Assembly (NCBI GenBank): GCA_036381125.1 | Contig: DASVDK010000205.1 | Coordinates: forward strand, 1-7,288 | Length of the DNA: 7,288 nt | Source: DASVDK01 sp036381125 [NCBI: Thermodesulfobacteriota bacterium] | GTDB taxonomy: Bacteria > DASVDK01 | Reading direction: 5' to 3' | In this document: in pieces, positions 1 to 7,288 of the stretch | How positions within the stretch are numbered: the first letter of the stretch is position 1 | How the letters are laid out: the number at the start of each line of letters is the position of its first letter | Position numbers and translations under genes: made by a program | The notes under the pieces: generated by a model | Told to the model about the DNA's origin: nothing | What the model saw: the letters and a program-made list of their open reading frames with translations, nothing else | Databases searched by the model: none

Positions 1-1
1 G

Positions 2-1099
2 GGCGAGCTGCGCGAGGCGGCGGCGCTCGTCCCCGGGCAGCCGGCGGTCGAGTCGGCGTTGACGATCGCCCTCGAGGCGCTCGGCCATCGCCGCCTCGCC
101 GACGGCGACTTCGCCGGCGCCGAGGCGGCCCTGGCGCAGGCGCTGTCCCGCGACGCCGCGCGGGCCGAGTCCTGGACCGCGCTCGGCTACGCGCAACTGC
201 GGCAGCGGCGGCCCGCCGACGCGAAGCTGAGCCTCGAGGAGGCGGTCCGCCTCCGCCCGGACGACGCGCAGGCGAACCTGCTGCTCGGCTACGCGCGCCA
301 CGAGACGGGCGACGCGGCGGGCGCCCTCGCGGCCCTCAGGGCGGGGCGGCCGGCCGCGGCCGACGACCCCGGCTACCGCGCGCTCGTCGCGCGCCTCGAG
401 CGCGAGGTCGAGGCGGAGGCGGGCTTCCACACCGCGGAGAGCGCGCACTTCACGGTCAGCTTCGAGGGGGGCGGGACGAGCGAGCAGGCCGGCTACCTCG
501 TGAGCCTGCTCCTCGAGGAGGCCTACCACGCGGTCGGCCGCCGCCTCGAGTACTACCCGGACGAGCCGGTCCACGCGGTCCTCTACCCGCGGGAGCGCTT
601 CCGCGACGTGACGCGCAGCCCCGGCTGGGCGGGCGCGATCTACGACGGCAAGATCCGGCTGCCGGTCGGAGGGCTCACCGATCGGACCGAGGCGCTCCGC
701 CGGGCGGTCGCCCACGAGTACACGCACGCGCTCGTGCACCGGCTCGCGCGCGGCCGCGCGCCGGTCTGGCTGAACGAGGGCCTCGCCCAGCTCGGCGAGG
801 GCGCCGGAACCGCGGCGGCCCGCGATCGCTTCCTCACCCACGTGCGGGCCGGCGGGCCGGTGGCGAGCCTGCGCCGCCTCGAAGGCAGCTTCATGGGGCT
901 CGGCGCCGCCGAGGCCGAGCTGGCCTACCTTCAGGCGTTGACCGCGACCGACTTCCTCGTGACGCAGTACGGGCCGGCGGCGAGCCGGCGGATTCTCGAC
1001 CGGCTGGGCGCGGGCGCGCCGCTCGCGGCCGCGATCGAGGAGGTCCTGTACGTGAGCTACGAGGAGTTCGAGCGGCAGTGGATGGCGCGCTACCGCTGA
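2..1099 (+). CDS. TPR-repeat protein with C-terminal peptidase MA-like (HExxH) domain, 5' truncated
   Basis: The reading frame is open from the window edge, so the gene starts upstream. A TTG at 59 is possible but has no Shine-Dalgarno sequence, and bases 2-58 already read as TPR-like helix. The first ~115 visible residues form about three TPR units (alternating Ala/Leu/Gly helices with Pro-Asp/Asp-Ala turns), usually protein-binding. After a charged helix comes a gluzincin-like domain starting near base 420. It has an HEYTH motif at 713-727 (two zinc-binding His and a catalytic Glu) and a downstream NEG motif whose Glu (776-778), 16 residues after the second His, suits the third zinc ligand. 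This arrangement matches the Peptidase_MA-like family found fused to TPRs in many bacteria. The zinc-site residues are all present, so an active metallopeptidase is plausible. Substrate and cellular location are unknown, and any signal peptide would lie outside the window. The stop codon overlaps the recO promoter. Confidence 0.85.
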   Translation, partial: GELREAAALVPGQPAVESALTIALEALGHRRLADGDFAGAEAALAQALSRDAARAESWTALGYAQLRQRRPADAKLSLEEAVRLRPDDAQANLLLGYARHETGDAAGALAALRAGRPAAADDPGYRALVARLEREVEAEAGFHTAESAHFTVSFEGGGTSEQAGYLVSLLLEEAYHAVGRRLEYYPDEPVHAVLYPRERFRDVTRSPGWAGAIYDGKIRLPVGGLTDRTEALRRAVAHEYTHALVHRLARGRAPVWLNEGLAQLGEGAGTAAARDRFLTHVRAGGPVASLRRLEGSFMGLGAAEAELAYLQALTATDFLVTQYGPAASRRILDRLGAGAPLAAAIEEVLYVSYEEFERQWMARYR

Positions 1100-1124
1100 C
1101 GCGGCCGCGCCGACGGCGTACAAT
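1096..1124 (+). promoter_or_regulatory. Putative sigma70-type promoter for recO, probably leaderless
   Basis: A -10-like TACAAT at 1119-1124 is preceded, after 17 bases, by CTGACG at 1096-1101, which matches the central four bases of TTGACA. The GTG start of recO lies six bases after the -10 box, where transcription would normally begin. No Shine-Dalgarno sequence is visible upstream of that GTG. Together these fit a leaderless mRNA. The -35 box contains the TGA stop of the preceding gene. This is prediction from sequence only. Confidence 0.5.
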
Positions 1125-1130
1125 GGTCCG

Positions 1131-2048
1131 GTGCCGCTGCGCCAGACCTCGGCCGTCGTCGTCCGCAGCCTCGATTACGGCGAGTCCGACCGAATCGTTA
1201 CGTTCGTCACGCCAGACGCCGGCCGCCTGACCGGGATCGCGAAGGGCGCCAGGAAGAGCCGGCGCCGCTTCGGCGCGGCGCTCGAGCTGTTCACCTTCGT
1301 CCGCCTGACCTACTTCGAGAAGCCTGCCTTCGACCTGGTCCGCCTCGAGTCGGCCGAGATCCTGGCCAGCTTCCCGGACGCGCGCCGCGACCTGGTGAAG
1401 ATCGCGCAGGCCGCCTACCTCGTCGAGGCGGCCGGACGCGCCGTCCAGCCGCGGGAGCCGGCCCTGCCGGTGTTCCGGCTCCTCGTGGAGACCCTCGGCG
1501 CCGTCGACGCCGAGCCGCCCGACGAGCGGCGGCTCAGGGCGTTCGAGCTCAGGCTGCTCGCCCTGCTCGGCTACCACCCCGAGCTGCGTCGCTGCGCGCG
1601 CTGCCGGCGGCCGCGACCCGAGACCGGGCGCTTTCGGGTGAGCGTACAGGCGGGCGGGCTCCTTTGCCGCACCTGCAGCGGCGAGCCCGACTGGGACGGC
1701 GCCGGCCTTGCCGCCGAGCCGGTCGGGGCGAGCGCCAAGGCCCTCGCGGGGCGCAAAGCCGGGGAGGCGTCGGCGGGGCCGACTCCGAGGTCCGGTCGGG
1801 GCGGGGCGCCGGCCGGCCCACCCGACTCCAGGGCCGACTACGTCGCCGTGTCGGGTCGGCTGCTCGACCGGATGGCCGACCTGCTCGACCTGGCCGAGGC
1901 GCACCCCGAGCGAGTCGTGCCGCTCGACCTCGAGCCCGCCGAGGCGCTCGAGGCGCGCCGGCTGCTCCCGCGGCTCCTGGCGTCGCACCTGGGGACGGAG
2001 TTCAGGTCGCTCGGCTTTCTCGATCGACTGGCGCACGACAACCCGTGA
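1131..2048 (+). CDS. recO: DNA repair protein RecO (zinc-site type, with linker insert)
   Basis: RecO binds DNA and works with RecR (and RecF) to load RecA onto SSB-coated single strands in gap repair. The N-terminal OB-fold is clear: a YGESDRIVTF segment near residues 17-26, then an AKGARKSRRRFG segment typical of the family. A helical middle region follows, then a four-cysteine zinc site, CxxC at residues 155/158 and CxxC at 179/182, as in many non-enterobacterial RecO proteins. The C-terminus ends in a helical segment with HLG and a terminal RSLGFLDRL, also characteristic. The protein is 305 residues against roughly 240-260 for typical members. The excess is a Gly/Ala/Pro-rich segment at about residues 190-235, between the zinc site and the C-terminal helices. 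The GTG start is chosen because the N-terminus then aligns with the family; an ATG at 1123 is out of frame. The next gene follows after 16 bases, suggesting co-transcription. Confidence 0.95.
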   Translation: MPLRQTSAVVVRSLDYGESDRIVTFVTPDAGRLTGIAKGARKSRRRFGAALELFTFVRLTYFEKPAFDLVRLESAEILASFPDARRDLVKIAQAAYLVEAAGRAVQPREPALPVFRLLVETLGAVDAEPPDERRLRAFELRLLALLGYHPELRRCARCRRPRPETGRFRVSVQAGGLLCRTCSGEPDWDGAGLAAEPVGASAKALAGRKAGEASAGPTPRSGRGGAPAGPPDSRADYVAVSGRLLDRMADLLDLAEAHPERVVPLDLEPAEALEARRLLPRLLASHLGTEFRSLGFLDRLAHDNP

Positions 2049-2049
2049 C

Positions 2050-2058
2050 GGGGAGGGG
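2050..2058 (+). promoter_or_regulatory. Ribosome binding site of the NIPSNAP gene
   Basis: The purine run GGGGAGGGG ends six bases before the ATG at 2065. It decides the start of this gene: the same frame stays open far upstream into recO, but the protein begins with the NIPSNAP motif immediately after this site. Confidence 0.7.
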
Positions 2059-2064
2059 TGGACG

Positions 2065-2700
2065 ATGATCTACGAGCTCAGGGAGTACGCGGTCAGGCCC
2101 GGGAAGCTGGCCGAGATGATCGCGCTGTCGGGAGAGGTCGGGCGACGGATCCGCGGCGACGACTACGGGAAGCTCGAGGGCTACTGGACGACCGAGATCG
2201 GCCCGCTCAACCGCCTGATCAGCTTCTGGAGCTTCCCCAGCCTCGACGAGCGGGCGCGGCTGCGCCAGGCGCTCGGCGAGCACGAGCGCTGGAACCGGGA
2301 GTTCATCGCCAGGCTGCTGCCCAACCTGGTCGCCCGCGATACCCGCATCCTGTCGCCCGTTCTGCCGCTCAAGCCGCCGGCCGCCCGAGGGCACCTCTAC
2401 GAGATGCGCCGCTACGTGGCGCACGTCGGCAAGTCATCCGAGTGGCTGCGCCTCTTCACCGAGGTCATGCCGACGCGCGAGCGCTACTCGCCGAACGCCG
2501 GCGTCTTCCGGTGCGAGATCGGCGACCTCGACGAGATCGTCCACTTCTGGCCCTACCGGGACCTGAACCACCGCGCCGAGGTCCGCGCCGCGGTCGCGCA
2601 GGACCCGGCCTGGAAGGCCTTCCTCGCCGAGGCGACGCCGCTGCTGGTCCACGCCGAGACGGCCGTGCTCGTCCCGACGCCCTTCTCGCCCATGGGCTAG
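2065..2700 (+). CDS. Tandem NIPSNAP-domain protein
   Basis: The 211-residue protein consists of two NIPSNAP domains, a small dimeric alpha-beta (ferredoxin-like) fold. Domain 1 begins at residue 3 with YELREYAVRPGK and domain 2 at residue 112 with YEMRRYVAHVGK. Both continue with an I-x-FW segment, an L-x(2)-RA-x(2)-R helix, a Trp/Phe pair, P-x-LV and a final T-x(2)-L-x-P, so the protein is an internal duplication. NIPSNAP proteins are common in bacteria, often as stand-alone domains or duplications, but their biochemical role is poorly defined, and no substrate can be inferred here. There is no signal peptide or membrane segment, so it is probably cytoplasmic. It lies 16 bases after recO and probably shares its transcript; a functional link to DNA repair is not implied. 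The TAG stop lies inside a 16-base tandem duplication, and a second in-frame stop (TAA) follows at 2719-2721. Confidence 0.88.
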   Translation: MIYELREYAVRPGKLAEMIALSGEVGRRIRGDDYGKLEGYWTTEIGPLNRLISFWSFPSLDERARLRQALGEHERWNREFIARLLPNLVARDTRILSPVLPLKPPAARGHLYEMRRYVAHVGKSSEWLRLFTEVMPTRERYSPNAGVFRCEIGDLDEIVHFWPYRDLNHRAEVRAAVAQDPAWKAFLAEATPLLVHAETAVLVPTPFSPMG

Positions 2701-2719
2701 CCTGCCCATGGGCTAGCCT
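2688..2719 (+). repeat. Perfect 16-base tandem duplication forming a 10-bp hairpin over a stop codon
   Basis: GCCCATGGGCTAGCCT occurs twice head to tail, at 2688-2703 and 2704-2719, without mismatch. Each copy holds the palindromes GCCCATGGGC and GGCTAGCC. Because the 10-base palindrome is repeated, 2688-2697 can pair completely with 2704-2713 around a six-base loop (TAGCCT) that contains the TAG stop of the NIPSNAP gene. No T-run follows directly, so it is not a classical intrinsic terminator, although it could protect the 3' end of the recO-NIPSNAP message. Confidence 0.85.
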
Positions 2720-2786
2720 AAGGCGCCTTGCCCTCTCGACATTTCGCGGTGGACCGGGCTAAGCCCATGTCTTTCCTTGCATTTTT
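2707..2786 (+). terminator. Possible terminator-like structure between the NIPSNAP and glycyl-tRNA synthetase genes
   Basis: CATGGGCT (2707-2714) pairs with AGCCCATG (2762-2769), and after one bulged base AGCC (2715-2718) pairs with GGCT (2757-2760). The enclosed loop carries another perfect palindrome, AAGGCGCCTT, at 2720-2729. A T-rich stretch follows (2770-2786, ending in five consecutive T). The loop is long, and the structure competes with the hairpin at 2688-2713, so terminator function is uncertain. Confidence 0.3.
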
Positions 2787-2804
2787 GCCGTCCATTGCTA
2801 GGAT
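2777..2804 (+). promoter_or_regulatory. Putative promoter for the glycyl-tRNA synthetase gene
   Basis: In an AT-richer patch of an otherwise very GC-rich region there is TTGCAT (2777-2782), a 16-base spacer and TAGGAT (2799-2804). The latter is preceded by TGC, giving an extended -10 (TGnTAnnnT). Transcription would start near 2811, leaving a leader of about 40 bases. That is too short for a T-box riboswitch, and I saw no T-box features. Confidence 0.45.
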
Positions 2805-2852
2805 GGGCGGAGTCCGTTCCACGAGCCTTCGGCCCGGTCCCGCGGAGAGCCT

Positions 2853-4202
2853 GTGCCTGTCGACAGCCTGGACACCATCGTCTCCCTCTGCAAGCGGCGG
2901 GGGTTCATCTTCCAGGGGAGCGAGATCTACGGGGGGATCGGCTCCACCTGGGACTACGGGCCCCTCGGCGTCGAGCTGAAGAACAACGTCAAGGCCGCCT
3001 GGGCGCGTGCGATGTTCCGCGAGCGGGACGACGTGTTCCCGCTCGACTCGGCCATCCTGATGCACCCCGAGGTCTGGGTGGCCTCGGGCCACGTCGCCGG
3101 GTTCGCCGACCCGCTCGTCGACTGCCGCAATTGCAAGAAGCGCTTCCGCGCCGACCACATCGGCGTCGCCGTGGGGGCGGGCACCCCGGGGGTGCCTGCC
3201 GCCCAGGTGCCCTGCCCGAGCTGCGGGCAGCGGACCCTCACCGAGCCCCGCATGTTCAACCTCATGTTCAAGACCTTCATCGGGCCGGTCGAGGAGGAGG
3301 CCGCGGTCGTCTACCTGCGTCCCGAGACGGCGCAGGGCATCTTCGTCAACTTCGACAACGTCATGACGACGATGCGGCGCAAGCCCCCCTTCGGGATCGC
3401 GCAGATCGGCAAGGCGTTCCGCAACGAGATCACCCCCGGCAACTTCACCTTCCGGACGCGCGAGTTCGAGCAGATGGAGTGCGAGTTCTTCTGCCCGCCC
3501 GGCACAGACGCGGAGTGGCACCTCAAGTGGGTCGAGGAGCGGTTCCGCTGGTACGTCCGGTACGGGATCAAGGAGGAGAACCTCCGGCTGCGGGAGCACG
3601 GCAAGGACGAGCTGGCGCACTACGCGAAGGCGACCTTCGACATCGAGTACCGCTTCCCGATGGGGTGGAGCGAGCTCGAGGGGATCGCCAACCGGACCGA
3701 CTTCGACCTCAAGCAGCACGCGAAGCACTCCGGCAAGGAGCTGGCGTACCTCGACGACGCCACCGGCCAGAAGGTGGTCCCGTACGTGATCGAGCCCTCG
3801 GCCGGTGCCGACCGGGCCACGCTCGCCTTCCTGATCGACGCGTATCACGAGGAGAAGGTGAGGGACGAGAAGCGCGTCGTGCTTCGCCTCCACCCGGCGC
3901 TGGCGCCGACGAAGGTGGCGGTGCTGCCGCTCCTGCGCAACCGCCCCGAGCTGGTCGAGATGGCCCGCGGGCTGGCGGCGCGCCTCAGGCCGCACTTCGC
4001 GACCGTGTACGACGACACGGCCTCCATCGGCCGCCTCTACCGGCGCCAGGACGAGGTGGGGACGCTCCTCTGCGTCACGGTCGACGTCCAGAGCCTCGAG
4101 GACCGGCAGGTGACCGTGCGCGACCGCGACACCATGCACCAGGATCGCATCCCGATCGAGCGGGTCGAGGCCTACGTCCGCGATCGGGTCGCAGGCAATT
4201 AG
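2853..4202 (+). CDS. glyQS: Glycine--tRNA ligase, single-chain alpha2 type
   Basis: This enzyme attaches glycine to tRNA-Gly using ATP in the cytoplasm. The 449-residue chain is the dimeric alpha2 form, unrelated in its core architecture to the separate alpha and beta subunits of E. coli. The class II landmarks are visible. An N-terminal FxGSEIYGG / STWDYGPLG segment contacts the substrate. A motif 1 region around residues 65-90 contains HPEVWVASGHV. Motif 2 runs from FRNE at 189-192 to RTREFEQME at 201-209. Motif 3 is EPSAGADR at 314-321. Two CxxC pairs (91/94 and 121/124) form a probable zinc ribbon. The anticodon-binding domain fills about residues 345-445 and contains DDTASIGRLYRRQDE and TVRDRDTM. 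The GTG start is supported by GGAGAG at 2844-2849, though the spacing is short, and by the position of the N-terminal motif. It is probably the first gene of a unit with ppdK. Confidence 0.96.
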   Translation: MPVDSLDTIVSLCKRRGFIFQGSEIYGGIGSTWDYGPLGVELKNNVKAAWARAMFRERDDVFPLDSAILMHPEVWVASGHVAGFADPLVDCRNCKKRFRADHIGVAVGAGTPGVPAAQVPCPSCGQRTLTEPRMFNLMFKTFIGPVEEEAAVVYLRPETAQGIFVNFDNVMTTMRRKPPFGIAQIGKAFRNEITPGNFTFRTREFEQMECEFFCPPGTDAEWHLKWVEERFRWYVRYGIKEENLRLREHGKDELAHYAKATFDIEYRFPMGWSELEGIANRTDFDLKQHAKHSGKELAYLDDATGQKVVPYVIEPSAGADRATLAFLIDAYHEEKVRDEKRVVLRLHPALAPTKVAVLPLLRNRPELVEMARGLAARLRPHFATVYDDTASIGRLYRRQDEVGTLLCVTVDVQSLEDRQVTVRDRDTMHQDRIPIERVEAYVRDRVAGN

Positions 4203-4249
4203 CGGCGGGGCGCCCCGCGCAGCGGGGCCCGGGCGTTAGCCCGGCGCGC
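4202..4249. repeat. REP-like block of overlapping GC-rich palindromes after glyQS
   Basis: Several perfect inverted repeats abut or overlap. GCGGGGCGCCCCGC (4202-4215) starts inside the TAG stop codon. GCCCCGC-GCA-GCGGGGC (4209-4225) has a seven-base stem and GCA loop. CCGGGC-GTTA-GCCCGG (4226-4241) follows immediately, and CCGGCGCGCCGG is at 4238-4249. The paired-hairpin layout resembles extragenic palindromic (REP/BIME-like) elements. Without other copies in the genome, that name is inference. No T-tract follows. Confidence 0.55.
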
Positions 4250-4375
4250 CGGCAGGGCGGTCCGTGGGCGGCACGCGGGGACAGGAGCCGGTCGCCACGC
4301 GCGGCCCCGGGCCGCAGGCCCGAGCGCTGTGGCGGCGCACGCGCCGCGGCGCAGCCTCGGCATACGGAGGTGACG
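4250..4375 (+). other. Non-coding leader region upstream of ppdK with two further hairpins
   Basis: No gene or convincing sigma70 promoter is visible here. Two more GC-rich hairpins occur: GGGCC-GCA-GGCCC (4309-4321), which has the same GCA loop as the hairpin at 4209-4225, and GCGGCG-CACG-CGCCGC (4332-4347). The stretch ends with the ppdK ribosome binding site. The hairpins could act in mRNA processing or attenuation, or may only reflect extreme GC content. Confidence 0.4.
4366..4373 (+). promoter_or_regulatory. Strong ribosome binding site of ppdK
   Basis: GGAGGTGA is a near-perfect complement to the 16S rRNA 3' end. Its GGAGG core ends five bases before the ATG at 4376. It is the best Shine-Dalgarno sequence in the window and fixes the ppdK start, although the frame remains open far upstream through glyQS. 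Confidence 0.85.
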
Positions 4376-7132
<2,757 letters not shown>

Positions 7133-7134
7133 CC

Positions 7135-7288
7135 GTGCGCCGGTGGCCGCGTGCCGCCTCGGCGGCGGCTCTCGCCGCCGCCGGTGCGGTCGCGCTGGCG
7201 GCGCCCGCGTCGGCGCAGCGTCCGCCGGCCGGCGGGCTGGCCGCCGAGATGGCGGCCCCGGCCGCCACGCCCGAGCCGGCGCCCGGCC
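7135..7288 (+). CDS. Secreted protein of unknown function, N-terminal fragment (3' truncated)
   Basis: A GTG two bases after the ppdK stop opens a frame that runs to the window edge (51 complete codons). The first 28 residues are a textbook Sec signal peptide: MRRWPR as a basic n-region, about 16 Ala/Leu/Val/Gly residues as the hydrophobic core, and ASA-Q as a type I signal peptidase site (cut predicted after residue 27). There is no lipobox cysteine. The visible mature part is Pro/Ala/Gly-rich and low in complexity, so no family can be named. It may be a linker preceding a folded domain. GAGG at 7123-7126, inside the end of ppdK, is eight bases from the GTG and could serve as the ribosome binding site, so translation is probably coupled to ppdK. 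Confidence rests on the signal peptide, not on homology. Confidence 0.7.
   Translation, partial: MRRWPRAASAAALAAAGAVALAAPASAQRPPAGGLAAEMAAPAATPEPAPG

Noticed and set aside
59-61. TTG as the true start of the TPR-peptidase gene.
   Set aside because: The frame is open to the left edge, the preceding residues continue a helical repeat pattern, and there is no Shine-Dalgarno sequence before the TTG.
1741-1815. G-rich stretch in the recO insert as a possible G-quadruplex.
   Set aside because: The G runs are separated by loops mostly longer than seven bases, so the canonical pattern is not met, and the stretch is coding sequence in a GC-rich genome.
1708-2064. Upstream extension of the NIPSNAP gene overlapping recO by more than 300 bases.
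   Set aside because: The NIPSNAP motif starts right at the ATG at 2065, which has its own ribosome binding site. The extension is Arg/Gly/Pro-rich out-of-frame recO sequence.
2718-4139. Long open antisense frame opposite glyQS; similar ones lie opposite ppdK (4199-5554, 5365-6399, 5600-7018) and recO (891-2036).
   Set aside because: All are mirror frames of well-supported genes, with compositions typical of reverse-complement high-GC coding sequence and no recognisable motifs. There is no sign of independent genes.
2777-4375. A frame in phase with ppdK stays open through the whole glyQS gene and spacer, giving an apparent 1451-codon ORF.
   Set aside because: It overlaps a certain gene in another frame, its predicted residues are Arg/Ala/Gly/Pro-rich without any domain, and a strong ribosome binding site places the true ppdK start at 4376. 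Long spurious frames are expected at this GC content.

Overview
The window is very GC-rich (clearly above 65% by eye, not counted). It carries six genes, all on the + strand and tightly packed, and reads as an ordinary chromosomal housekeeping stretch. Gene content (a RecO with a four-cysteine zinc site, a single-chain glycyl-tRNA synthetase, a bacterial pyruvate phosphate dikinase), three GTG starts and strong codon-position GC bias suggest a free-living, high-GC bacterium. From memory, recO, glycyl-tRNA synthetase and ppdK are neighbours in Geobacter-like Deltaproteobacteria, so a relative of Desulfobacterota/Myxococcota or of Methylomirabilota/Rokubacteria is my best guess. The phylum cannot be fixed from this window.

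Layout. (1) Bases 2-1099: the 3' part of a TPR protein with a C-terminal HExxH metallopeptidase-like domain; its start lies left of the window. (2) 1096-2048: a promoter overlapping that gene's stop codon, placed so that the recO transcript would begin at the GTG start codon (probably leaderless), followed by recO with an unusual low-complexity insert. (3) 2065-2700: a protein made of two tandem NIPSNAP domains, 16 bases after recO and probably in the same operon. (4) 2688-2852: a junction packed with short palindromes, including a perfect 16-base tandem duplication over the NIPSNAP stop codon. It ends in an AT-richer patch with a plausible promoter for the next unit. (5) 2853-4202: glycyl-tRNA synthetase of the single-chain alpha2 type. 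(6) 4203-4375: a non-coding spacer of GC-rich hairpins. (7) 4376-7132: pyruvate, phosphate dikinase with complete catalytic residues and an added basic, alanine-rich C-terminal tail. (8) 7135-7288: the start of a secreted protein gene, two bases after ppdK and probably translationally coupled to it.

Function. The genes do not form one obvious pathway. RecO serves recombinational repair, GlyRS charges tRNA-Gly, and PPDK interconverts pyruvate and phosphoenolpyruvate. The NIPSNAP and metallopeptidase proteins have no assignable substrate. I found no mobile element, CRISPR array, tRNA or rRNA gene, and nothing I would call a new biological system. The points most worth a second look are the palindrome cluster at 2688-2769, the hairpin spacer at 4202-4347, the basic tail on PPDK, the probable leaderless recO promoter and the RecO insert.
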